64,000 bases of DNA from Polyangia bacterium (GTDB lineage: Bacteria; Myxococcota_A; Polyangia; Nannocystales; Nannocystaceae), in NCBI GenBank assembly GCA_030424595.1, contig JAUHWG010000029.1:62001-126000 (forward strand). Direction: 5' to 3'. The translations under genes and the position numbers were made by a program. A model generated the notes under the pieces. The model was not told where the DNA came from, made no database searches, and saw nothing but the letters and a program-made list of their open reading frames with translations. Positions 37,449 through 46,302 of this stretch are shown piece after piece; the first letter of the stretch is position 1, and every line of letters begins with the position of its first letter.

Positions 37449-39581
37449 CTAGAGGATCGCCTTGCTGCGCCGGAGCTCGAGCCAGCGATCGCGGGCGGCG
37501 TTGATGCTCGTCCACGCGTCACGGTCAGCCCAGTGGATATAGACGGTCAGGTGCGCGGGGGTCTCTTCGCGGACGGTGTGCTCGACGAAGCTGCGAAAGC
37601 CCGGCTCGCGCAGGCGCGGGGGCCAATCGGGGAAGACCACGCTGAGCTGGAGCGAGTAGGGGTCTTTGGTCCGGGTCGCGGCGAGGAGCGGGATCCGGCT
37701 GGCCTCGCCGTCGACGCTCTGCGGGCGATCGTCCTCCATCGGCCTGAGGAGGATGTGCTCGATCACGCAGAAGCTCTCCTCGTCGCTCTCCCGCAGGCCG
37801 AGCTTCAGGCGCAGGCGCTCGCCCAGGCCGGAGCGGTTGTCGGGACCTGGCGGTACGAGCAGGTTGATCCCGCCGCCGCGGTTCGCCGAGATCCGCGGAT
37901 ACTCGCGGAGGAAGTCCGCCTTGTCCTCCGCCAGGCGAGCGCGGACCCACGGGGTGCCCTTCGCCTGAGCTTGGTCGTCGCCCATCTCTCGGGTCGCCCC
38001 GTAGAGGAGGAGCGAGTAGTCGGTCAGCTGCTCGCTGAAGCGGGCGAGGAGGTGGTTGAGGAAGCGATGGCGGCGCTCCGCGGAGCCCCCCTCGGTGGAC
38101 TCGAGGGTCAGGGTCTGGAGCTCGGCTGCGCCCGGGGTCCCGCGCCTCCAGACCTCGTGGAGGCCGATCGTCGGATCGTCGAGCTGCTGGCTGAAGTAGG
38201 TCCTGTCGCCGCTCTCGAAGGCGAAGAGCTCGCGGGCGTGGGCGAGCTGCGAGAAGGCGTTGCTGAGGAGCTGATCGAAGATCGTCAGGTATCCCCGGAG
38301 CTGCTGGGCGGCGGCCTTGCGGGCGGGCGAGGCGGAGTCCGGGAGGCCGATGGCGCCGATCCCGTAGGTCGCCGGGAAGTGGTGCTGGACCGAGGTGTAG
38401 CGGTGAAGCTCGCGATCCCTGCCGGCGCTCGGGATCAGGTCTTGGAGGTCCGTCGAGCGGCTCTGCCCCTTCTCACGGCTGGTCAGCCATTGGTAGTAGT
38501 CGTCGGCGATCGAGGCCTCGTCGACGGTGACGCCGACGCGGTCGCGGCGGAGCTTGATCGTCAGCGCCCGGGCGCCGCTCAGCTCGGTCAGGACCAACCT
38601 CGGCACCTGCCCGTCGCCGACCTGGACGCTCCAGGGCTGGGGCACGCCGCCGGCGAGGGAGATCGAGATCTGACGGACGGCTCGGACGCCGCGGACGTCC
38701 ATGATCGCCTGGATGAGGTCTGAGGTGTGGAGCTCGGTCCGCCGGCTGAGGCGGCCGAGCTCGTCGCTGTCGATGAAGCCGTGGGAGAGGAGCGGCCCGT
38801 CGAAGATCTCGTCGGTCCGCCGGCCCTTGGCGAGCATCTCGGCGAGGGTCGCGAAGCGGATCGTCGGCGACATGTAGTCGGCGATCGCCCGGTAGATCGT
38901 CAGCAGCACCGCCTCCGGATCCTCGACCGAGTCGATCTCGATCTCGGCGTGGACGCGGGCGTCCTGGGGGTCCAAGACGACGACCTCGGCGAACTCTTCG
39001 CAGAGGTTGCGGCAGGCGTGGAGGCGCTCGGCGACCTCCTGCTCGACCCTGGCGCCGCCGCGCCAGGTGAGCTCGGACTTCTCGATCAGGACCCGGTAGA
39101 GGCCGCGCAGATCGACCCGCTCCGCGGTCTCGTCGTCGGCGCGGAGGCTGAGCTCGTGCCGACCCTCGTGGTAGTAGAGCGCCGGCCTGGGCTCGGCGAC
39201 CGGGACGATCCAGGCGTTGCGCACCCCGTCGACGTCGAGGACCACCTTGCGCATGTCGGTGAGGGTGACCGGCGCCGAGCTGAGGATCTCCGCCGGCGTG
39301 AAGAGGTGCGGGAAGGGGTTCTTCCCGGGGGGGACAGGCTCGTAGAGCAGATCCGGGAGCTCGTGCGAGACCCGGTACGCGAGGTCGGTGATCGCGTAGC
39401 AGAGCTGCTCCAGGATCGTGATCCCCGGATCGTGGGCGTTGTAGTCGGTCCAGCGGTGCCCCGAGAGGCGCTGGAGGAGCTCGATGCCCTCCAGGCGGAG
39501 CGCCTCGTAGTCGAGCGCCAGGTGCTCGGCGGGGGCCGTCGAGATCACAGGCGCCGGGTTGTCGCTTGGGCTTCCCATCAC
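37449..39581 (-). CDS. eCIS baseplate wedge protein (Afp12/Pvc12, gp7-like)
   Basis: The 710 residues start 4 bp inside the end of the fibre gene (ATGA overlap). The N-terminal sequence RWTDYNAHDPGITILEQLCYAITDLAYR is the hallmark of the second large baseplate protein in eCIS loci. The middle has SDLIQAIMDVRGVRAVRQI, a J-protein-like strand, and the C-terminus ends in a coiled region with WTSINAARDRWLELRRS. Together with the J-type protein it should form the baseplate wedge around the spike. Compared with the usual order (J, Pvc12, fibre), the fibre-like gene is moved in front of it. Confidence 0.9.
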   Translation of the reverse strand: MMGSPSDNPAPVISTAPAEHLALDYEALRLEGIELLQRLSGHRWTDYNAHDPGITILEQLCYAITDLAYRVSHELPDLLYEPVPPGKNPFPHLFTPAEILSSAPVTLTDMRKVVLDVDGVRNAWIVPVAEPRPALYYHEGRHELSLRADDETAERVDLRGLYRVLIEKSELTWRGGARVEQEVAERLHACRNLCEEFAEVVVLDPQDARVHAEIEIDSVEDPEAVLLTIYRAIADYMSPTIRFATLAEMLAKGRRTDEIFDGPLLSHGFIDSDELGRLSRRTELHTSDLIQAIMDVRGVRAVRQISISLAGGVPQPWSVQVGDGQVPRLVLTELSGARALTIKLRRDRVGVTVDEASIADDYYQWLTSREKGQSRSTDLQDLIPSAGRDRELHRYTSVQHHFPATYGIGAIGLPDSASPARKAAAQQLRGYLTIFDQLLSNAFSQLAHARELFAFESGDRTYFSQQLDDPTIGLHEVWRRGTPGAAELQTLTLESTEGGSAERRHRFLNHLLARFSEQLTDYSLLLYGATREMGDDQAQAKGTPWVRARLAEDKADFLREYPRISANRGGGINLLVPPGPDNRSGLGERLRLKLGLRESDEESFCVIEHILLRPMEDDRPQSVDGEASRIPLLAATRTKDPYSLQLSVVFPDWPPRLREPGFRSFVEHTVREETPAHLTVYIHWADRDAWTSINAARDRWLELRRSKAIL

Positions 39582-41254
39582 GGCCTAAAGGAGATGCCGT
39601 CGAGGCTGACCCAGCTGTTGCGGACGCCGGAGGGGACGACGCGGCCGTCGGTCATGATGTCGATCCGGCCGGCCGAGTCGGTGCTTATGACGATGCGGAG
39701 CTCGCGTCCCGGGGGGCGAAGGCCGGCGGGGAGCGTGAAGATCGTCCGTTCGTGGCCGGTGAGGCCTGCCTTGACGAGGCCGCGGAGGTAGACCCGGCCG
39801 GTGTTGGACTTGTAGTAGGCGGCTGTGTTGTAACCGCTGCCGTAGTTCCTCCAGCCGTCTTGGAAGCTGACCGCGGTCCAGCTTGGCTGACCGAGCTGGC
39901 CGCTGTTGGTGTCGAAGTGGAACTTGACGCCGCCGCCGGAGTCGCGGATGTACAGGTTGTCGTCGACGACGATGTACACCTGCCCGTCAAAGCGGTAGAT
40001 GGCGCCGTCCTTGTTGATGTGGCTCGACAGGTTGCCGCCGCCGACATCGAGCCCGCTGTCGGCGCGGACGACCCCGTTGGTCCGAATATTGCCATTGACG
40101 GTCAGCGCAGCGCTCCCCAAGGGTTCGGAGAGGATGCCGACCCGGCCATCGGCTTGAACCTGCAGCTCAAGGCCGGCGCGGCCCAGGTAGAGGTTCGAGT
40201 TACCGCCGGAGTCGCGGTTGATGTAGAGGTGCTTGCCGTTGGTCTGGGCGTTGATGTTCCAGCCGCTCGCCCAGCCGACCATCCGCAGCTCGCCGCAGCC
40301 GGACGCGGCGAATTGAGTGCTCGTGAAGTCCGTCGCAGAGTTCTGGACGCGGAGCTTCGACTCGCCGGGGTCGGTGCCGCCGACGACCAGCGTCCCCTGC
40401 TCGACCCGTAGCCCCTTGCCCTCGGTGATGTTGACGTAGCTCTTGCCGTGGCCGGCGTTGTTCCCGGTGCCTGGCCTGAGGATGATCCCGGTCTGGAAGT
40501 CGATGACCAATTGCTGGTAGTTCGGACCATTCCACGCGCCGCTCGTCCGGTGGAGGCTGTACTCATTGTTGGAGTGCCAGTAGAGCCCGGGCATGCCGTC
40601 AGCCGACACCGTGTTGCCCTGGGCGACCGAGATCTGTCCGCCGGCGCCGACGTGGAGCGGCCGCTGCGGCGAGATCTCGCGGACGCCGATGTTGCCGCCA
40701 CGGAGGATGTTGAGCGAGTCGCCGCCCCCCGCGGTCGAGAGCGCGAGGCGACCCCCAGGTCGGTTGGCGAGTTCGACCCGGTTGTCCATCCCCTCGTTGG
40801 TCGAGAGTCGGAGGTAGGCCGTCGAGCCCGTCGACTCCAAGAGCCCGACCGCGTCGTCGGCTTTGACGTGGAGGGGGTGACTCGGCTCGTTGGTGCCGAT
40901 GCCGATATTGCCGGTGTTGGCCTGGATGAAGAGCCGGCTCGTACCCGCGCCGTCGCTGATGCTCAGCCCGTCCTTGCCGGTCGCGGCGTTGTTGGGCTCG
41001 CTGCGCGGCTTGAGCTCGATCGAGTAGGCCGGGCCGTTGTCGCTAAAGCTGCTGTAGAGGTTGAGCACCTGCTTGCGGCTGGTGTCGTCGCCGACAGCCT
41101 CTACGCTCAGCGGATCGCCTGAGGGCTTGGCGACGCCGTCGCTGGCCTGGATCAGCGCAGCGTCGACCAGATCGGCGAAGTTGTTCTCCGTCGGGATCGC
41201 GTTCTTGACGAAGTATGACTTGAGCTCGGCGCGGTTTCGCTTCTTGATTTCCAT
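39578..41254 (-). CDS. Fibre-like protein of the eCIS
   Basis: The 558 residues start with a short helical anchor (AELKSYFVKNAIPTENNFADLV), which is shared by many tail-fibre-like proteins. A beta-rich shaft follows, with GNIGIGTNEPSHPLHV (about 115-130) and similar later blocks (NIGVREISPQRPLHV near 190; VGILSEPLGSAALTVNG near 372), typical of repeated-beta fibres. A compact C-terminal head (GWRNYGSGYNTAAYY to WVSLDGISF) resembles phage fibre tips. It probably binds the target cell. Base composition is slightly less GC-rich than its neighbours, as expected for Asn/Tyr-rich fibres or recent exchange. No obvious chaperone gene is beside it. Confidence 0.82.
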   Translation of the reverse strand: MEIKKRNRAELKSYFVKNAIPTENNFADLVDAALIQASDGVAKPSGDPLSVEAVGDDTSRKQVLNLYSSFSDNGPAYSIELKPRSEPNNAATGKDGLSISDGAGTSRLFIQANTGNIGIGTNEPSHPLHVKADDAVGLLESTGSTAYLRLSTNEGMDNRVELANRPGGRLALSTAGGGDSLNILRGGNIGVREISPQRPLHVGAGGQISVAQGNTVSADGMPGLYWHSNNEYSLHRTSGAWNGPNYQQLVIDFQTGIILRPGTGNNAGHGKSYVNITEGKGLRVEQGTLVVGGTDPGESKLRVQNSATDFTSTQFAASGCGELRMVGWASGWNINAQTNGKHLYINRDSGGNSNLYLGRAGLELQVQADGRVGILSEPLGSAALTVNGNIRTNGVVRADSGLDVGGGNLSSHINKDGAIYRFDGQVYIVVDDNLYIRDSGGGVKFHFDTNSGQLGQPSWTAVSFQDGWRNYGSGYNTAAYYKSNTGRVYLRGLVKAGLTGHERTIFTLPAGLRPPGRELRIVISTDSAGRIDIMTDGRVVPSGVRNSWVSLDGISFRP

Positions 41255-41302
41255 CGGCCTCTCCTGGGAGTGGTTCGCCGGGTAGCGCTCGACATGCCGG
41301 CG

Positions 41303-44300
41303 CTAGCCGACGACGAAGTCGAGCTCGACCTTCATGTTGTTGATGCCTGAGAAGAGTTCGGTGTCGTACTCGACGTCGGTGATGACGTCGATCTCGTGCT
41401 CGCGCGCGGCGACGAGGATCTCGTCGGGACGGTCGGCGCTGACGTAGTAGCCGCCGTCGCCCGAGGGCGTGACCAGCTCGAAGTCCTCGCCGTCGCGGCT
41501 GCGGAAGAGCTTGATCGTCGCGAGGTGGTCGACGTAGTCGCGGCGGTCGACGAAGTCGATGATGCTGTTGGCGTAGATCCGGCCGCCGATGACGATGTCG
41601 GCCCCCTCGGCGTAGGCCCAGGGCGAGAGGAAGCGGCTCAGATCCTCGCTGAGCTGCTTGCGGTAGAAGCCGACGTCGACGCCCTCGCGGAAGTGGACGC
41701 CGAAGCGGACCTTGACCTCGATGTAGCGGGCGTTGCGGACCTGGAGCCGGGCGAAGGGGGGCGCAAGCGGGGTGATGAACCCGGTGATGTCGGCGATCCG
41801 GTCGGCGGGGACCTTGGGCTCGAAGGGGTCGAAGGGGAGCTGCTCGCGGATGTCGGGGATGACGACGATGTCGACGAGGCCGAGCTTGGCCGTGTTCTCC
41901 GAGGGGCTCGCCGGGATGCACTTGACCTTGTAGAGCTCCGGGAAGTGCTCGAGGATCAGGCGCTCGTAGTCCCAGGTCGTCAGCGCCCGCTGCTTGTGCC
42001 GGAGGCGCTCGCTGACGCGGACGTGGAAGACCTCGTCGCGCTCCCGGGCGGCACCGCCGTAGGAGGTGTAGAGCTGCAGGGCGGTCTTGAGCTTGGCGTT
42101 GCGGACGAGCGGCGCGGTGATCGAGCCCGCAGGCAGCGGTTGCTGGTAGTGCTCGCTGGCGTTGCCGCGATCGGAGAAGGTCGCGGAGAGGGCTTGGGCC
42201 CGGATCTCGACGACGTCGCAGACGCTCTCGGTCGATCGCGGGATCGACACCCGCAGCCAGTAGAGCGCGGGGTCGAGCTGGGTGCTCGGCGCGGCGGCGG
42301 GGAGGGAGAGCTCGACGATCCCGGTGTTGATGAGGCCGCGGGTGGTGTCCCGCAATAGGTCGCCGTTGTGGAGGCTGAGCCAGCGGTCGCCGCTGAGGTA
42401 GCTCCACGTGACCGCGACAGGCTCGAGGTCGGGGTCGGCGCTGCCCTCCGCGAGCTGAAGCAGGAGGGTGACGATCTGCGGCGCCTGGGCCCCGCGCAGG
42501 CCGATGTAGAGCTCCCCGCCGCTCTCATGCGCGGGCAGGAGGCGATAGCGGAGGGCCCCCTCTTCGCGCTGGATCGGGTGGGCGCCGAAGGCTCGGACGT
42601 GGAAGAACGCCTCGTCGCCGACGAGCTCGGGCTCGTCCAGGAGCACCTCGACCGACGAGGTGTAGTCGACCGTCAGTGACTTGGCCTTCGGCGTGTAGGG
42701 CGGGTTGACCGTGAAGTCCGCGGCGTCGACCGATCCGCCGCCGGCGATCGCCGCGGAGAACTCGACCGACCTCTGGTTGGCGACAGCGCCGTAGCGGCTG
42801 TGCTGGAAGTCGAGCGGGGTGAGCTCGAGCTCCAGGTAGCGGTCCCAGTCGAGCAGCTCACGGGCGGCCTTGAAGTCGGAGAGCCGACCGAGGCCCTCGG
42901 GGTCGCCGGCGAAGGTGATCGTGTGGGCCTCGCCGGCGTCGCCTGTGGCGAAGAGCGGGGCTGAGTCCTGGAGGGCGAAGCGGCGGCGGTGATCGATCGC
43001 GGTGATCGCCGCCTTGAAGCTGGCGTTGGTCGGCGAGCCCAGGCCGTAGCCCGAGTAGTGGGCGCCGAGGTCCGTCGGCGCGCCCATCCACTGGAGGTTG
43101 AGCGAGACCGAGTCGAGGGTGTTGCGGGCGAGCTCGGGGTGGCCGATGAAGAGGCGGGAGCCCGCGGCCGGAGAGAGGCCGAAGGGCTCAAAGGGGCGCT
43201 TGGGGTCGAGCGGGCCGCGGTCGTTGCTGAGCTCGATCGCGGTCAGACCCTTGGCCTCGGTCTTGAGGTGAGCGGCGACCAGCTCGAGCTCGGCGAAGGG
43301 CTCGTAGAGGGTGATGAACTCCTCCTCCTCGGGATCCCAGATCTGACGCATGCGCAGGCGCAGGGCTGGCTCTTCGCTGTCGACCCCGGAGTCGGCGTAG
43401 GGAAGAGCGGTGAGGGGATCGGCCTCGATCGCGAAGGTCAGCCTCAGGCGGATCGCCGAGAGCGGGGTGGTCAGCTCGCGCGTCGTCCCGCTCAGGGTCG
43501 CGTAGTCGCCGGTCGCATAGTCGAGAGAGGAGGGCGCGAGCCATGCATCCTCGCCGGTGACCTCGACGATGAACGCGTCCTGCTCCAGGGCCGCGAGGAT
43601 CTTCGCCTCCGAGAAGGCGTCGCTGGCAAAGCCGAGGGTGAGGACGATCGTCCGCTGCCCCTCGCTCAGCGACAACATCGGCGAGGCGATCGCCCAGCCA
43701 AAGCTCGCCTCGGGCGGCGCCGCCTCGTCGGAGATCGCCGGCTTGGCGCCGAAGGTGTGCCAGCGCGGCGCCTGGGTGTCGGAGTCGAGGCCGACCCGGA
43801 CCTGGAGCTTGGTCGCGTCGGCGGCGGCGTAGAGGTTTCGCCACTCGATCCTGCGGGCGACCGGCTCCGGGAGCTGCTCGCGGATCCGCTGGGCGAGCTC
43901 GACCAGCTGGATGGCCCGCTCCCAGCGGCCTGCGTCGACGCTGCTCTCGTCGCCTTGGTTGTCGGCCAGCGTGCGATCGATCGCCTCGAGGTAGGCGTAG
44001 TCGGCCGCTCGTCGGACGTAGCTCTTTAGCTGGGGCAGCGGCGACTCGTCGCTCGAGCTGGGCTCGGAGCCGAGCGCGTAGTACAGGGTCCTGTGCCAGC
44101 CCTCAGCCTCGCGCAGCTCCGCAAGGCGGGCGCGCCTGCCGGCGTAGACCTTGGCCCGGTGGGCCTTGGCGAGCATCTCGTAGATCCGCTCCCACTGCTT
44201 CGTCGTCGGCGCTGGATCAGCGCCAGGGGCCGCCGCCATGACGTAGGCGAAGGTCTCCGCCGACATGTAGAAGTGGGCCTCGAGGCTCGAGAGGGCCGCG

Positions 44301-45688
44301 TCGTAGCTGTCGATGCTGCTCACGCCCGCCGGCCAAGAGAAGCCTGGACCGCCGATCGCCCCGTCGAAGTGCGCGTCGAAGGCCGTCGGGTCGCCGTCGC
44401 CCAGGCGGTACGAGCGGTCGCCCCGCTTGCGCTGCCCTGCGCGCTCGAGGATCAGGTTTATCTCGGCCCACTCCGCGTCGATGCGGGTCTTGAGCGCCAT
44501 CATCCGGTCGAAGTCGCCGAGCTCCGAGAAGAAGAGGCGATCGCGGATGAAGACGCAGACGTCGCTGTCGTGCTCGGTGCCCTGCCAGGCGGCGCTCTCG
44601 AGCTGATGCTGGGCGTAGAGGTCGTCGATGCTGCGGACCTCGGGGAGGCCGGCGAAGAAGTCGGCGTTGACCGGCTCGCCGATGGTCTTGTCGAGGTTCG
44701 CCTGGAAGTCCCGCGGATCGGTCGGGCTCAGCTTCCATTCTGGATCGTCCAGGCGTTTGCGGCCGGCGATCTCGAGGTGGGCGTTGATCGTCGCCCACTC
44801 GTCGTCGGCGAGGTCGCGGCGGCGCTTGAGCTGGGCGAGGGCGCGGACCTCGTGGAGCTCGAGGTAGAGCTCGGCCGCGGCGAAGGCGACGCGATCGCGG
44901 AGCTTCAGCAGGTGCCCTAGGTCGACCTCCTGGTCTTCATAGGCCGGGATCGGATCGCCGACCATCGGCTCGCCGAGGGTGTAGGCGAACATCCTGACGA
45001 AGCGATCGTTGACGTTGGTCCCCGGGTCGCGGCGCTCGTTGGCCTCGCGGATCCCGGTGACCCGCTGGTCGACGAAGAGGGCGCTGAGGGTGTCGACCTC
45101 GGCCTGGTTGACGACGAGATCGCGGTCGCTGGTGTAGATCCGATCGACGCCGTCGCTGTCCTTGCCGGCGGAGAATTCGGTGCCGGCGGCGATCAGGACC
45201 GCGTCGACCCCGCGGGCCGGCTTGAGGACGAGGTTGACGGTGTCGGGCTTGGGCGGCCGCCGCTCCATCCGCAGGATGTCGGCGTAGAAGAAGTCGAGGT
45301 GGCGCCGGGTCAGCTCGTTGAGGTGCTCTTGGGCGATCCCGAAGAGGCGGATGAAGGCGAGGAGGAGGGCGAAGTGCGGCCGGCTAAAGCGCTCTCGCTC
45401 GGCCTCCGTCGCCGCGGCGGGATCCTCCATGAACGCGACGACGCGGCCCAGATCGACCTCTCCGCCGGCGCCGTCGCCCAGGAGCCCGCTCCAGTCGAGC
45501 TCGCGCAGCGGCTGCTCAGGGTCGACGAAGCGCAGCTCGCGACAGAGCTTGGCGACGAAGCGGAGGAGGTCCTGCGGGCTGCGCTCGTCGACGCGGACAT
45601 AGCCGGGGTCGAGCGCCCGAGGGGCGCGCATCGACTGGCTCTGGCCGTCGCGGTTGCGATCCTGCGGTTTCGGGAAGGGGCGCGGCAT
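41303..45688 (-). CDS. eCIS baseplate J-like protein (Afp11/Pvc11, gp6-like), unusually long
   Basis: The 1461 residues form the largest protein in the operon. The N-terminus (FVAKLCRELRFVD, then LNELTRRHLDFFYADILRM near 118-136 and AAGTEFSAGKDSDG near 165) is the standard Pvc11 start. The C-terminus has the J-domain elements ALTTWDYERLILEHFPELYKV and FGVHFREGVDVGFYRKQLSEDL. Long beta-rich inserts fill the middle. The protein should form the baseplate wedge ring that connects to the spike and sheath. The ATG at 45688 lies 4 bp after gp25. Confidence 0.92.
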   Translation of the reverse strand: MPRPFPKPQDRNRDGQSQSMRAPRALDPGYVRVDERSPQDLLRFVAKLCRELRFVDPEQPLRELDWSGLLGDGAGGEVDLGRVVAFMEDPAAATEAERERFSRPHFALLLAFIRLFGIAQEHLNELTRRHLDFFYADILRMERRPPKPDTVNLVLKPARGVDAVLIAAGTEFSAGKDSDGVDRIYTSDRDLVVNQAEVDTLSALFVDQRVTGIREANERRDPGTNVNDRFVRMFAYTLGEPMVGDPIPAYEDQEVDLGHLLKLRDRVAFAAAELYLELHEVRALAQLKRRRDLADDEWATINAHLEIAGRKRLDDPEWKLSPTDPRDFQANLDKTIGEPVNADFFAGLPEVRSIDDLYAQHQLESAAWQGTEHDSDVCVFIRDRLFFSELGDFDRMMALKTRIDAEWAEINLILERAGQRKRGDRSYRLGDGDPTAFDAHFDGAIGGPGFSWPAGVSSIDSYDAALSSLEAHFYMSAETFAYVMAAAPGADPAPTTKQWERIYEMLAKAHRAKVYAGRRARLAELREAEGWHRTLYYALGSEPSSSDESPLPQLKSYVRRAADYAYLEAIDRTLADNQGDESSVDAGRWERAIQLVELAQRIREQLPEPVARRIEWRNLYAAADATKLQVRVGLDSDTQAPRWHTFGAKPAISDEAAPPEASFGWAIASPMLSLSEGQRTIVLTLGFASDAFSEAKILAALEQDAFIVEVTGEDAWLAPSSLDYATGDYATLSGTTRELTTPLSAIRLRLTFAIEADPLTALPYADSGVDSEEPALRLRMRQIWDPEEEEFITLYEPFAELELVAAHLKTEAKGLTAIELSNDRGPLDPKRPFEPFGLSPAAGSRLFIGHPELARNTLDSVSLNLQWMGAPTDLGAHYSGYGLGSPTNASFKAAITAIDHRRRFALQDSAPLFATGDAGEAHTITFAGDPEGLGRLSDFKAARELLDWDRYLELELTPLDFQHSRYGAVANQRSVEFSAAIAGGGSVDAADFTVNPPYTPKAKSLTVDYTSSVEVLLDEPELVGDEAFFHVRAFGAHPIQREEGALRYRLLPAHESGGELYIGLRGAQAPQIVTLLLQLAEGSADPDLEPVAVTWSYLSGDRWLSLHNGDLLRDTTRGLINTGIVELSLPAAAPSTQLDPALYWLRVSIPRSTESVCDVVEIRAQALSATFSDRGNASEHYQQPLPAGSITAPLVRNAKLKTALQLYTSYGGAARERDEVFHVRVSERLRHKQRALTTWDYERLILEHFPELYKVKCIPASPSENTAKLGLVDIVVIPDIREQLPFDPFEPKVPADRIADITGFITPLAPPFARLQVRNARYIEVKVRFGVHFREGVDVGFYRKQLSEDLSRFLSPWAYAEGADIVIGGRIYANSIIDFVDRRDYVDHLATIKLFRSRDGEDFELVTPSGDGGYYVSADRPDEILVAAREHEIDVITDVEYDTELFSGINNMKVELDFVVG

Positions 45689-45692
45689 CTGC

Positions 45693-46106
45693 CTATGGGG
45701 CCTCGGGCGTCGCTTCGTTGATGTAGAAGGGGAAGACCATGTTGTAGCGGGAGTTGGTGGTGCGGACCGTGTACGAGAGCCGGATCTCGAGGAGACCGTC
45801 GACGCTCGCGCTCTGGTCGACGCTGAGCCTGTCGAGGATGATCCGCGGCTCGTGATAGAGGATCGAGTCGGTGATCGTCGCCGTGATCTGGTTGACCAGC
45901 GACTGGTCGAGCTCCTCGAAGAGGAGGCGGTCGAGGGCGCAGCCGTACTCCGGCCGCATGGTCCGCTCGCCGGTGTAGGTCGTCAGGAGGAGCTCCAAGC
46001 TCTCATGGATATCGGCGACGCCGGAGGCCATCGAGACCTCCGCGCCGGCGCCGAAGAAGCGGGGCGGGAAGCTCCACCCGCGCCCGAGGAAGGCGGCCTC
46101 ACTCAC
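45693..46106 (-). CDS. eCIS baseplate protein, gp25-like (Afp9/Pvc9)
   Basis: The 137 residues contain the GPW/gp25 pattern: IHESLELLLTTYTGERTMRPEYGC, then LDRLLFEELDQSLVNQITATI and a final strand block. gp25 seeds sheath assembly at the baseplate. It overlaps the small gene upstream by 8 bp, and the J protein begins 4 bp downstream. In most eCIS loci a PAAR gene sits between gp25 and the J protein. Here there is none. Confidence 0.93.
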   Translation of the reverse strand: MSEAAFLGRGWSFPPRFFGAGAEVSMASGVADIHESLELLLTTYTGERTMRPEYGCALDRLLFEELDQSLVNQITATITDSILYHEPRIILDRLSVDQSASVDGLLEIRLSYTVRTTNSRYNMVFPFYINEATPEAP

Positions 46107-46302
46107 CGGCGGCGCTCTCCACTAGGCTTGGGCTCGGGACCGCCGCAGGCTCGGGCGGCGCTTCGCTGAGCTGCGCCTTGGCCTGCCCTTGGATCGACCC
46201 GATCAGCTCGTAGACCTTGACGAAGGGGAGCTGGCCGAGGGCCTCGAGGATGAGGTTGGTCTGGTCGACGGTGACGGTGAGGTTGATGGTCTTCTCGCTC
46301 AT
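46099..46302 (-). CDS. Small conserved eCIS-linked protein, function unknown
   Basis: The ATG at 46302 overlaps the spike gene stop (ATGA), and the gene ends 8 bp into gp25. It encodes 67 residues: an alternating strand INLTVTVDQTNLILEALGQL, then a helix VKVYELIGSIQGQAKAQL and a short disordered tail. Similar tiny proteins with this V-D-x-x-x-x-I-L-x-A-L-G-x-L-P-F start occur in phage-tail-like gene clusters; this is from general familiarity, not a search. A role beside the spike is likely by position only. Confidence 0.75.
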   Translation of the reverse strand: MSEKTINLTVTVDQTNLILEALGQLPFVKVYELIGSIQGQAKAQLSEAPPEPAAVPSPSLVESAAGE

